Source: CAYRYU01 sp964428355 (GTDB lineage: Bacteria; Muiribacteriota; Ozemobacteria; Ozemobacterales; Ozemobacteraceae). Taken from it: a DNA stretch of 28,479 nucleotides. The notes beneath the pieces were generated by a model. The model ran no database searches. It worked only from the letters and a program-made list of their open reading frames with translations, and was not told where the DNA came from. The stretch spans positions 1 through 28,479 of the forward strand of contig CAYRYU010000092.1 in NCBI GenBank assembly GCA_964428355.1, written 5' to 3'. Position 1 is the stretch's first letter, and each line of letters begins with the position of its first letter. The position numbers were made by a program, and so were the translations under genes. Positions 17,028 through 25,273 of the stretch are shown here, one piece after another.

Positions 17028-20000
17028 TCAAGGTTGTTTTCGGGATTCAAGATGGCAAAAATAGCCATCGACAAGCTTCTGGAACTTTTCCTCGAAGGAA
17101 TCCACCAACTTCCGGGCGACCAAAAAAGACTCGGGGTTCAAGTCATCGAGTTTCCCGATTTCGTCGCAAATGTCGCCCAGGTTTTTTGCCCCAACGTTGT
17201 AGGACATCCCTTTAACTGTATGCACGGCTTTTCTGATGCCAGAGAAATCTTTTTCCACGAGGAACTTCTTCACCGACTCGAGGAACTTCGGGATATCGGA
17301 AATGTAGGAGGTCCACAGTTCCGAGAGACCTTCCCACTTGATGTGCTTTCCAAGGGCTGCCATTCTTTGAATGACATGGTCCAGATCGGGGCATAACGGC
17401 AGAACCGGGTCAACGGCGGTGTGTGCGGGAGGCTCGCGGGGGATGGAAAGCGAATCCTTTTTCGCGGACGGGGGAAACCACTTTCGCAGGGTCCTTTCCA
17501 GTTGATCCACATCGATCGGCTTTGGGAGGAAGTCCGACATGCCCGACTCCAGGCACTTCTCCTTTTCCCCGTCGAGAACCCGGGCGGTCAAGGCGATTAT
17601 GGGAACCCGGGTTCCGTTTTCCCCCATCTGCCGGATTCGCCTCGTGGCCTCCAAACCGTCCATTACCGGCATCTGGCTGTCCATTAGGATTCCGTCGTAT
17701 TTCCTCGCCCCGAAGGCCCGAACCGCCTCTTCTCCATTTTCCACGATATCGGACCTGTAACCAAGATCTTCAAGAAGGAGAAGGATCAGTTTCTGATTCG
17801 TTGGGTTGTCTTCTGCAACCAGGAGGTGGATTTTTTCGGACCCCAGTTTTTCGGCCACCGAATGGCGGGTGATCAGGCTCTCGGAGTGCCGATCCTGGCG
17901 GTCCTCCTGGAAGATCTCGAAGAGAAGTTCGTTGAAGGCCCTCTGGCGCATGGGTTTCGTGATGAAAGCGGTGAAACCAGCTGTCTTCAGCTGGTCGGCA
18001 TCACCCCGCTCCGAAAAGGATGCCAGAAGAACCAGGGGAAGGACCGGGGAATCAGCTCTTTTCCGGATTTCCCTCGCGATCCGGTATATTTCATCTTTTG
18101 GTGAAAGAAAATCGATGAGGATGGCATCGATTCTCCGCTCCTTCCCGTTTTGTGAGCGAAGGACCTGAAAAAGCTGGTCTTCGTTCTGGACGGTTTCGAG
18201 ACGGATTCCCTTTTCGTCAAGAAAACTGGAAAGGATGGTTTCGATCAGGGGGTTTCCGACCAGGGCAAGCATCGTTTTCCCGCTCAAATCGACTGAAACC
18301 TTCTGGGGAATCTCCACTGCTGGAACACAAGGCAGATCCACCGAAAACCAGAAAGTTGTCCCCTTCCCGAGTTCCGATCTGACTCCGATCACCCCTCCCA
18401 TCAGTTCGACCAGGCGTCTGCTGATGGACAAACCCAATCCGGTTCCCCCAAACCGTCGGGTGATCGAGGTATCTCCCTGGGAAAACGGTTGAAACAGGCC
18501 CGCAAGCTTCTCGGGAGAGATTCCAATTCCCGTATCGGAAACCTCAAAATGAACCCGCGTGCAATGGGAACCCAATGGTTGGGGCCAGACCTTTACGACG
18601 ACATCCCCCTTTGAAGTGAACTTGATAGCGTTGCTGAGAAGGTTGAGCAGGACCTTCCTCAACCTGCCTGGGTCTCCGGCCACCCGGAGGGGAAGTCCGG
18701 GGCGGACCAGCAGGGCAAGTTCGAGCTTCTTTTCCGATGCAAGGCTGGAAACCAGGTCAAGAGTCTCTTCGATGGTGGTTCGGGGATCGAAGTCGATGAC
18801 CTCGAGATCGATCTTCCCCGCCTCGATCTTCGAATAGTCAAGGATATCCGAGATCTCCTGGAGGAGAGTGTCGCTCGAAACACGGATTGTACGAACCATC
18901 TCGCGTTGCTCGTCGGAAAGCGGAGTCTTCATCAACAAGCTGAGCATTCCGACGACGGCGTTCATGGGAGTTCGGATTTCATGGCTCATGTTGGCAAGGA
19001 ATTCGGATTTCACCCTTGCCAGCTCCAGAGCCTGATCCCGGGCTTTGACCAGCTCCGCGGAGTTCTGTTCGAGGGCCTTTTCCATCGTTTTTCGCTGGGA
19101 AATCTCCGCTTGCAGCTTCTCGTAGAGTTGCGCATTTTCAATGCAAACCGCCGCCTGGGCAGCGATGACATCCAGCAGTTCCTGGTCGTGGTCGTTGAAG
19201 GAAAGCTCATCGAGCCGGTTGATCACCTGGATTACCCCGATGACCTTTTCCTGAAGCCGCAAAGGAACGCAAAGAACCGAACGGGTGGAAAAACCCGAGA
19301 TCCTGTCGGCCTGGGAAAAGAACCTGGAATCTTGCGATGCTTCCCGGACGATCAGAGGCTTGTTCTCGAGTGCACAGGTACCGGCGAGGCCAGTCCCAAG
19401 CGGGAGCCGGATCTCCTTGAGCTTGGACCCGATCTTTTCATCGCCGAGAACGAGGTAGAAGAACAGTTCGTTAGTTTCCTTGTCCAGGAGGTAGACCGTC
19501 GCGGTCTGGCAGTTCAGGAATCTGGTGGCCACCTTCATGATTTTCTCGAGCAACGGATGGATTTCCAGGGTCGAGGAAACTGTCCTGCTAACCTCGAGCA
19601 GGGATAGATACTCCTGGTTCTGTTTCCGTTCCGATTCCAGTTCCCGGATCAGGAAAACCGAAGCTTCCGCGATTCGCCACAACTTCTCCGCGGCAAGCAA
19701 AGGGAAGTCTCGCGTTACCCCCCATACGATTGCCCCGGACGGATCTTGGGGGGGGCCAAACGGGAAAAAGCCGGGATTCTCATCCTGGGACATGTCAAAA
19801 ATCTCGTATTTCTGGGCCTGTCCAACCGTACCCCGGTTATTCAGTTTGTGCCTGCAGGTTTCGAGTATCCACTCCCCCCAACCATGGTTGAATACACTTG
19901 AAAGGATGCGGGTGTGGGGATCCCTCAGGAGGACAGCGAATTTCTCCCCCCCTGAGATGGTACGGGCGGCCTCGTAGATGATCTGGCACAGCGAGCCCTG

Positions 20001-20084
20001 GTCCCTTGCCTGAACGAGGATGGACCATTGGGCCTTTGCAAGCACTTCCTGGAAATCCCGGGAGGAGGATTCAGCAGCTGCCAT
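17028..20084 (-). CDS. Cytoplasmic GAF-domain hybrid histidine kinase with two receivers and an HPt domain
   Basis: The product is 1018 residues. I chose ATG 20084, which has AAGGGG six bases upstream, over an upstream TTG. No membrane segments are visible, so it is probably a soluble sensor. Residues 1 to about 150 look like a diverged GAF domain and about 165-330 are a clear GAF domain (TATVYLLDKE, VLCVPLRLQEKVIGVIQVINR). HisKA follows with SHEIRTPMN, phospho-acceptor His368, then HATPase_c (LLNLLSNAIKFT, DTGIGIS, GTGLGLSIS). The first receiver is degenerate: it keeps LIDF and ITKP but lacks the N-terminal acidic pair. The second is complete (VAEDN, LMDSQMP with Asp802, LTA, PKPID). The HPt domain carries HTVKGM, His955. 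No cognate response regulator is adjacent, so it may pass phosphate to a distant partner. It is monocistronic, convergent with the cold-shock fusion. Confidence 0.93.
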   Translation of the reverse strand: MAAAESSSRDFQEVLAKAQWSILVQARDQGSLCQIIYEAARTISGGEKFAVLLRDPHTRILSSVFNHGWGEWILETCRHKLNNRGTVGQAQKYEIFDMSQDENPGFFPFGPPQDPSGAIVWGVTRDFPLLAAEKLWRIAEASVFLIRELESERKQNQEYLSLLEVSRTVSSTLEIHPLLEKIMKVATRFLNCQTATVYLLDKETNELFFYLVLGDEKIGSKLKEIRLPLGTGLAGTCALENKPLIVREASQDSRFFSQADRISGFSTRSVLCVPLRLQEKVIGVIQVINRLDELSFNDHDQELLDVIAAQAAVCIENAQLYEKLQAEISQRKTMEKALEQNSAELVKARDQALELARVKSEFLANMSHEIRTPMNAVVGMLSLLMKTPLSDEQREMVRTIRVSSDTLLQEISDILDYSKIEAGKIDLEVIDFDPRTTIEETLDLVSSLASEKKLELALLVRPGLPLRVAGDPGRLRKVLLNLLSNAIKFTSKGDVVVKVWPQPLGSHCTRVHFEVSDTGIGISPEKLAGLFQPFSQGDTSITRRFGGTGLGLSISRRLVELMGGVIGVRSELGKGTTFWFSVDLPCVPAVEIPQKVSVDLSGKTMLALVGNPLIETILSSFLDEKGIRLETVQNEDQLFQVLRSQNGKERRIDAILIDFLSPKDEIYRIAREIRKRADSPVLPLVLLASFSERGDADQLKTAGFTAFITKPMRQRAFNELLFEIFQEDRQDRHSESLITRHSVAEKLGSEKIHLLVAEDNPTNQKLILLLLEDLGYRSDIVENGEEAVRAFGARKYDGILMDSQMPVMDGLEATRRIRQMGENGTRVPIIALTARVLDGEKEKCLESGMSDFLPKPIDVDQLERTLRKWFPPSAKKDSLSIPREPPAHTAVDPVLPLCPDLDHVIQRMAALGKHIKWEGLSELWTSYISDIPKFLESVKKFLVEKDFSGIRKAVHTVKGMSYNVGAKNLGDICDEIGKLDDLNPESFLVARKLVDSFEEKFQKLVDGYFCHLESRKQP

Positions 20085-20659
20085 GGAAGGCCCCTTCAAC
20101 TGGAACCGAGATCATAAATTCTCTTTTCACCAGAAATGCTCCGGACCTCCATTGTAGCACAGCCACCTGGCAGGAAAAATGGACGATTTCACGGCGTCCC
20201 TGAAAATCATCTCAGCTTCCAACCCGGGTGAATGGAGCCGTTTCCGCAGACGAAATCATCATAAGGGTTTCCCCGATCACCTTGTTGACCGGGACAGACA
20301 ATCCGTTCAGGGGGGAAGAGAACCGGAAGTCCTGGGTGTCCAGAAGACTCAGGGAACACCGGTTTGAAAGGAAAGGAAAAAGGCGAAAGAAATGAGAATT
20401 GCCGGAAAAAAGAGGGATTTCCTTTCCGACATTTTCTGCGACCTTTCGGTGAGACAGTTGGTCTGGCTTGATGCGACTCGATGATATAACAAATGCAAAA
20501 AACGGGGCACTGTTCGAGGAATCGGTCCGCAGATTTCGGGGACCTTCCCATCCCGTGGTCCCACAATCCCGTGGTACCACAATCCCATGGTCCCTGTAAC
20601 TTCTCGGAAGAATGGGGTAAGATATTGGAAAACCTGATAGTACAGGAGGGGGAGAATCC
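20085..20659. other. 575-base divergent intergenic region with no supported gene
   Basis: Long frames on the minus strand here overlap the downstream signal peptide in reverse and have no family resemblance or ribosome site, so I read the stretch as non-coding. It must contain promoters for the kinase (leftward) and the SH3b protein (rightward). It holds three 16-base direct repeats at 20551-20598. A loose TTGGTC plus GATATA pair at 20458-20488 could be a promoter but the spacing is poor. A small RNA cannot be excluded. Confidence 0.5.
20551..20598 (+). repeat. Three tandem 16-base repeats with palindromic cores
   Basis: The units are TCCCGTGGTCCCACAA, TCCCGTGGTACCACAA and TCCCATGGTCCCTGTA, directly abutting. 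The middle unit contains the perfect 10-base palindrome GTGGTACCAC; the first differs by one base and the third is more diverged. The block ends 61 bases before the start codon at 20660, a plausible place for an operator array. Confidence 0.8.
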
Positions 20660-21748
20660 ATGAAATCGCAACATCTGTTTTTCATCATCCTGGTTCTTTT
20701 CCCAGCCTTCGGACTCATCACTTCCGGGACCTCGGCCTCCGCGGAGCCCGGAAACATGCAGGGAATCCTCGAAGGTCACGACCCGACCGACGGGACCATC
20801 GCAACGTTCTCCGCGGCAGACAAGGAGAAGTTTGCAAAAGGTGAACTGGCCGACGGAACCTTCGCCACCGCCGTCGACGGAACGGTGGAAGTGGGTTCCA
20901 CCCTCCGTGTGCGTTCCTACCCCTGGGGGCCGGTAATCGGAGGATTCACCAACGGAGAAAAAGTCAAGATCCTGGGCGTGGAAGGTGAGTTCTACAAGAT
21001 CTCATACCAGGGCGGGACGGCTTTCATCCACCGGAACTACGTTTCCCTCCAGGGATTTCCCTCGGGAAAGTGCGAAGTGAACTATCCTCCCGGCTGTGAG
21101 GCCGGCGGGTATATTCCCCGACAATCCCCGCAGACCAACTCGAGCGCGGGCACACCATCGAACAACAGTTCAGGAAATCAAAGTCAGACTTCTACAGGCA
21201 ACAATTCGACTTCAGGGAGCAACTCATCTCCTTCCCAGGGTTCCTCTTCTTCCGGGTTCAACCCCTCCAAGGCAACGGTAGGCAAGAAGACGGGCGACGG
21301 AACCGCAGCGGGCGCGGTGGGCTGGGGGCTCGACCAGCTGAAGGGCGGCACGCAGAAGGGCGTGAACAGCAACAACGGCAAGTCTTCCAAGGACATCACG
21401 GCCTGGAACCACTACTGCCTCGCCTTCGTCGCCACCGCCTGGGGTAGGAAGATCGGAGACCTCGCCGCTTCCACCGCCTACAACGCCTATCTCAAGTGCA
21501 AAAACAACGGCCGGAAGTTCAGCAAAGGCAAGAATCCCCCCATGGGCGCGGCGTTTTTCATGGGGCCGACATCCTCGAACTCCGCCGGCCATACCTTCCT
21601 CGCCACCGGGGAGAACGCCCCCAACGGTGACCCCTACGTCCTGACCAACACCGGTTACGGCGGCCTCTATGGAATCCAGAAAATTACCCTGAGCAAAATG
21701 CTGAGCATGTGCGGCGGGGAGTACCTTGGCTGGACCCCGATGCCCTGA
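20660..21748 (+). CDS. Exported SH3b protein with C-terminal NlpC/P60- or CHAP-like Cys-His domain
   Basis: The product is 362 residues, with AGGAGGGGG just before the ATG. A signal peptide (FFIILVLFPAFGLITSGTSASA) is followed by an SH3b domain at about residues 70-130 (LRVRSYPWGPVIGGFTNGEKVKIL in two halves, then YKISYQGGTAFIHRNYV), which typically binds peptidoglycan. A Ser/Asn/Gly-rich linker of about 60 residues follows. The C-terminal domain has NHYCLAFVATAWG with candidate nucleophile Cys253 and SAGHTFLATGEN with candidate His311, the arrangement of NlpC/P60 and CHAP amidases or endopeptidases. It is likely a secreted cell-wall hydrolase. The catalytic assignment is by motif only. A beta-propeller gene follows 36 bases later. 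Confidence 0.82.
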   Translation: MKSQHLFFIILVLFPAFGLITSGTSASAEPGNMQGILEGHDPTDGTIATFSAADKEKFAKGELADGTFATAVDGTVEVGSTLRVRSYPWGPVIGGFTNGEKVKILGVEGEFYKISYQGGTAFIHRNYVSLQGFPSGKCEVNYPPGCEAGGYIPRQSPQTNSSAGTPSNNSSGNQSQTSTGNNSTSGSNSSPSQGSSSSGFNPSKATVGKKTGDGTAAGAVGWGLDQLKGGTQKGVNSNNGKSSKDITAWNHYCLAFVATAWGRKIGDLAASTAYNAYLKCKNNGRKFSKGKNPPMGAAFFMGPTSSNSAGHTFLATGENAPNGDPYVLTNTGYGGLYGIQKITLSKMLSMCGGEYLGWTPMP

Positions 21749-21784
21749 ATGTCAGAAAGCGAATCTCAACCCCGGAGAACGAAA

Positions 21785-22786
21785 ATGAACCCCGATCCCA
21801 GAGCGCTCCCCCATTTGCTGATCATCCTGTCCATCCTCCCGTTCCTTTTGTGCTTCCCGGCTTCGGGCGAAGACTCATTCCGCCTGGAGTTCGGCAAGGG
21901 CCCCGGAATGGTCGGGTTCATCAACGAACGGTCCCACCCGGAGTATATCGGAATTCCCCTTCCTCTTGGGCCCTTGTCCTTCCGGCTGTCTGGAAAAACT
22001 CTCTGGGTGCTTGACTCAGTCCAGGGGAGGCTTGTCCCCCTCGTTAAAGGAGGAACCGCCCCGGCTGTGGTCCAGGCCGTCCCCGGAACCGGTTCCCAGT
22101 GGCTCGGGGATTTCGCCATCGAAGGCGACTCTTCTGGGGCATGCGCCGCTTTCTGGATTATCGACCGGCTCACCCAGGAGGTCATCCAGATCGGCCCCGA
22201 TGGCAAACGCCTCAAAACGATCGGAGGAATGGCCGATCCGAAGAACCCCTTTTCCGATGCGCAGACCATTGAGATCGGCCCATCCGGCAGGGTGTATGTC
22301 GCCGATTCGGGTGCAGAAAAGCTGTTCATCTTGCGAAAGGACGGGACCCTTGTCAGGGAGATCCCGTTCAAGGGCCGGGGATTCCACCTCGACCTGAAAG
22401 AGGTTTTGAGCTTCCTCGAATGGGCGGAGGAAACCGGGAAGGTCACCCTTCACCGCGAAGACCTGGAAGAAAAGCTGCTGCCTTCGGTCACCCTCGAGGT
22501 TAAGGCCCCCTGTCCCCCCGAATTATGTTCCATCCTTCCCGGCGGGGAGATCCTGCTGGATTTCTTCCCAAAAGCCCCTTACGAAGGACCACGCAAACTC
22601 GTGCGGTGCAAACCGGACGGGAAGATTGCCGCAATCGTCGACTTCGAAGCGGCCAAGAACGTGATCCGACCCTTCGCCTTGGGCCCCAACGGAGAAATCT
22701 GGGGAGTGAAGGGTGACCTGGACAAAGCCCCCGAAGGATTCCTCGAGTATCGCAAAATCCCGATCACGGCCGAACCGGAGGGGTGA
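21785..22786 (+). CDS. Exported NHL-type beta-propeller protein
   Basis: The product is 333 residues from ATG 21785, preceded by GGAGA; the frame opens 12 codons earlier at 21749 right after the preceding stop. The N-terminus is a signal peptide (LLIILSILPFLLCFPASG). The body shows repeating four-strand blades such as GKTLWVLDSVQGRLVPL, DRLTQEVIQIGPDGKRL, GRVYVADSGAEKLFIL and GEIWGVKGDLDKAPEGFL, typical of a six-bladed NHL or SMP-30-like propeller. No catalytic motif is visible, so binding is the safest role. It is the last gene before a Rho-independent terminator and probably shares a transcript with the SH3b protein. Confidence 0.78.
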   Translation: MNPDPRALPHLLIILSILPFLLCFPASGEDSFRLEFGKGPGMVGFINERSHPEYIGIPLPLGPLSFRLSGKTLWVLDSVQGRLVPLVKGGTAPAVVQAVPGTGSQWLGDFAIEGDSSGACAAFWIIDRLTQEVIQIGPDGKRLKTIGGMADPKNPFSDAQTIEIGPSGRVYVADSGAEKLFILRKDGTLVREIPFKGRGFHLDLKEVLSFLEWAEETGKVTLHREDLEEKLLPSVTLEVKAPCPPELCSILPGGEILLDFFPKAPYEGPRKLVRCKPDGKIAAIVDFEAAKNVIRPFALGPNGEIWGVKGDLDKAPEGFLEYRKIPITAEPEG

Positions 22787-22837
22787 GCCAAAACCGACCC
22801 CCATCTGGCGCATAGAGCCTGAGCTTCAACAATATCG

Positions 22838-22880
22838 ACCCGGAAGGAAGGTTTTCGGTCCTCCTTCCGGGTTCTTTTTT
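22838..22880 (+). terminator. Rho-independent terminator
   Basis: An 11-base perfect stem (ACCCGGAAGGA pairing with TCCTTCCGGGT) encloses a 13-base loop and is followed by TCTTTTTT. It lies 52 bases after the beta-propeller stop on the plus strand and separates that operon from the sigma-factor operon. Confidence 0.92.
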
Positions 22881-22998
22881 GCCTGGACGGACTCAGGCAC
22901 CTTTGATATTGGAATCCCAGGAAACCAGATTTCTGTCCCGAGAGCTGATTTTTGGAATAATTTCGGTGGGGGCGGTGTTATAGAATCTGGAACCCCAT

Positions 22999-23541
22999 AT
23001 GAAAGACGAAGCGACCACCGAAAAGACGTGTCACAGGGACCGGCTTTTTGAAACCGAGATCCGGCACCACCAGGGGCTGGTCTACTCCGTCGTATTCGCA
23101 ATCATTGCCGATTCCGAGGAGACGCTGGACGTGCTTCAGGAAACATTCGTGAAAGCTTTCTCCGAGCCCCGGTTCCTCGACGAAGGCTTCGAGCGGAAGG
23201 GTTGGTTGGTCCGGGTTGCACGAAACCTTGCGCTCAACGCACGGCGTAGTTTTCTGCGACGGATCCGGAACTTCCTGAAAATCCGAACCCACGTTCCAAC
23301 CGAGTTCATTCCGGAATACGCGGAGTTCATGATTAGAGAGGAGTCTCGCTCCAATCTGAGAAACGCCCTCGAGAAACTGACCCTCGAAGAACGCGAGATG
23401 GTTGCGCTTCGGTTTGGAGCCGACTTTTCCTACAAGCAGATTGCGACGGAACTGGAGATTCCCATCGGAACGGTAATGTCAAGGCTGTCGAGGGTAAAGG
23501 AGAAACTGGGAATCGCCCTCCCGGAGGAGTTTGAGAAATGA
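22999..23541 (+). CDS. ECF-type RNA polymerase sigma factor
   Basis: The product is 180 residues. Region 2 spans about residues 18-90: ETLDVLQETFVKAF fits the core-binding and -10 recognition helix, and GWLVRVARNLALNARRS follows. Region 4 is at about 118-172: LTLEEREMVALRFGADFSYKQIATELEIP with the DNA-reading helix GTVMSRLSRVKEKL. Region 3 is absent, as expected for the ECF group. The ATG has only a weak ribosome site. Its stop overlaps the next ATG (ATGA at 23538), so the following membrane protein is translationally coupled, the usual layout for a sigma and its anti-sigma. Autoregulation is likely, although I could not identify its promoter. Confidence 0.92.
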   Translation: MKDEATTEKTCHRDRLFETEIRHHQGLVYSVVFAIIADSEETLDVLQETFVKAFSEPRFLDEGFERKGWLVRVARNLALNARRSFLRRIRNFLKIRTHVPTEFIPEYAEFMIREESRSNLRNALEKLTLEEREMVALRFGADFSYKQIATELEIPIGTVMSRLSRVKEKLGIALPEEFEK

Positions 23542-24096
23542 GCGATCAAGGCTTCGAAAAATCATTCGCCGAAATGAGGAAGGATGCCGGGGGGTCGGAG
23601 TTCCTCTCGGGACTCGTGATGAGGGCAACGACGCGACGAAAAGAGATACGGACGCCGACCGGAAAGCTGATTGCATTAGGCCGGCGATGGTCTGGCCCGA
23701 TCGCGATCCTGACACTGACCATCTGGATTTCCTGTTCCGTCGTTTCGTTGATCTGCCTGGAACTCGACAAGTCGTTCGATCTCCCCATGATTCAGGTCCT
23801 GATGGCGCCATCGGANNNNNNNNNNNNNNNNNNNNNNNNNNNNNNNNNNNNNNNNNNNNNNNNNNNNNNNNNNNNNNNNNNNNNNNNNNNNNNNNNNNNN
23901 NNNNNNNNNNNNNNNGGACCTGACCGAAGGGGAGGCCCCGGTCGCGGCGATCCAGGTCGGTGGCTTGTCCCTGCTGGGGCTTTTGAGCGGCTGTACTGCC
24001 TGGGTTGCGACAATTCTCCTCGGTCTCGGAATTCTCTTCGCGACGGCTTGTTCCAACCTGCCGTCTGACCCTCTCGATGAAGCAATGGAGGCATGA
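23538..24096 (+). CDS. Membrane protein, possible anti-sigma factor, interrupted by an assembly gap
   Basis: The left part (23538-23815) encodes about 92 residues: a polar N-terminal domain of about 50 residues, then a membrane segment (GPIAILTLTIWISCSVVSLICL). After 100 Ns the right part (23916-24096) encodes a hydrophobic stretch (LSLLGLLSGCTAWVATILLGLGILF) and a short acidic tail, ending at 24096. The two parts are in one frame only if the true gap is a multiple of three, so the 100 Ns are a placeholder. Overlaps of ATGA at both ends (23538 with the sigma stop, 24093 with the next start) mean one gene should fill this slot. The cytoplasmic N-terminus and coupling to an ECF factor suggest an anti-sigma role. 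No zinc-binding HxxxCxxC anti-sigma motif is present. It could instead be an unrelated membrane protein. Confidence 0.65.
23816..23915. other. Scaffold gap of 100 N
   Basis: Unlike the gap at 5613, the flanks show no long duplication; only GGA is shared by the two edges. The missing sequence may be very short or long. Confidence 0.95.
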
Positions 24097-25250
24097 AGAT
24101 GAACTGGCTCATCTCGACATTCTATGCCCGTTCCCGGATTGTCAGGTTCCTGATAGTGGCGGGACTGCTGCTGGCAGTTTCGGTAGTTCCTGTCGTCCTT
24201 GCCCTTTTCCGGGTGCTCGAAGCCTATAAGGACATCTGGACGCGGCCGAACGGGAAACAGTCCACCGAGGGAATAATGGGCTGGCGACACCCTTTTCTCG
24301 CCTCATGCCCGCGGATTCTTCCTTTTTTCGAAAGCTGCGAAGGGCTGGACACGGTCATCCGGGCACTGAAACCGCTTGATGAAAGCGTTTTCTCGGATTT
24401 GACGTCCGACCAACGCAGTCTATTGGCATCAGGAATAGCGGGAATCGCGGGTCAGGACTGGGATGTCCTGATGACGTCGGCGATAAAATTCAGCAGCCAA
24501 CAGGATGTTTTCAACCTCCCCCGATATCGCGAACGAGCGAGGTTCCTGGCGTCATTCACCCTGTTTGCCCGGTCCGCCGATCCGGCTTTCGACGTGCTGT
24601 CAGCGGCAAAGGCGATGGAACGTCACAACGTTTTTTCCGAGCTTTCCAACCCTACCCTGATAGGAAAAATGGTCGGGATCGCCGGCATGACCTTGACCGA
24701 TGGCGGTTGGCATCGGCTTCTCGACAGGAAGGCGATCACCGCCTCTGAGGCCCGCACCCTCCTCGCGATAACCGAGCGCGGGGATCGGATGCGCTTCTCG
24801 TTGGAGGAGACATTTCACATGGAGTATATCTTCATCGAACGTTCCTATCACGAGATCTACCGACGTGCACCCCTGGGAACCTGGCTTCTCGAGCTGGTCG
24901 GGGGGGATCCTTTGGCGGCCTATGGCGAGCTGATGGCAAGATGGGACACCGTCACGTCAAAAGAATTTCTCGGCGGAATCGATCTGAGCCGGCCGCTCCT
25001 TTTCCAACTGATGGTCCCGAATTTCATCCGGGCAAGGGAGGCTTGGCGGAACCGGTCTTGCCGGCATGTCATCCTTGAACAGCGCCTCGCCGATTGCGCT
25101 GGTCTAGATCGCAGGTTTTCCGACCCTTGGGGAACCCCGTTGTGCAGGAAAGCGAGCGACAGCCCACCCATCTGGTACAGCGCGGGCCCGAACCGGACCG
25201 ACGACAACCTGACGGGTGACGATGTAGGCTTCGACACCCCGATCCGCTGA
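24093..25250 (+). CDS. Membrane protein with a pseudopilin-like C-terminal motif
   Basis: The product is 385 residues, starting inside the stop of the previous gene. A membrane helix (FLIVAGLLLAVSVVPVVLALF) lies at about residues 19-39. The middle is mostly helical and unrecognised, with no catalytic residues I can name. The last 50 residues read DPWGTPL, a gap, IWYSAGPNRTDDNLTGDD, closely resembling the C-terminal signature of GspG-type major pseudopilins (DPWGxPLxY, then YSxGPDGxxxxDDI), where acidic residues bind calcium. There is no prepilin peptidase site at the N-terminus, so it is not itself a normal pseudopilin. In context it is the output or sensing partner of the ECF unit. Confidence 0.75.
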   Translation: MKMNWLISTFYARSRIVRFLIVAGLLLAVSVVPVVLALFRVLEAYKDIWTRPNGKQSTEGIMGWRHPFLASCPRILPFFESCEGLDTVIRALKPLDESVFSDLTSDQRSLLASGIAGIAGQDWDVLMTSAIKFSSQQDVFNLPRYRERARFLASFTLFARSADPAFDVLSAAKAMERHNVFSELSNPTLIGKMVGIAGMTLTDGGWHRLLDRKAITASEARTLLAITERGDRMRFSLEETFHMEYIFIERSYHEIYRRAPLGTWLLELVGGDPLAAYGELMARWDTVTSKEFLGGIDLSRPLLFQLMVPNFIRAREAWRNRSCRHVILEQRLADCAGLDRRFSDPWGTPLCRKASDSPPIWYSAGPNRTDDNLTGDDVGFDTPIR

Positions 25251-25273
25251 AAATGGCCGGTGATAAGGCCTGA

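Noticed and set aside
20207..20779. Two overlapping minus-strand frames of 180-190 codons upstream of the SH3b gene
   Set aside because: They run through the reverse complement of the SH3b signal peptide and the 16-base repeats, have no ribosome site and no recognisable domain.
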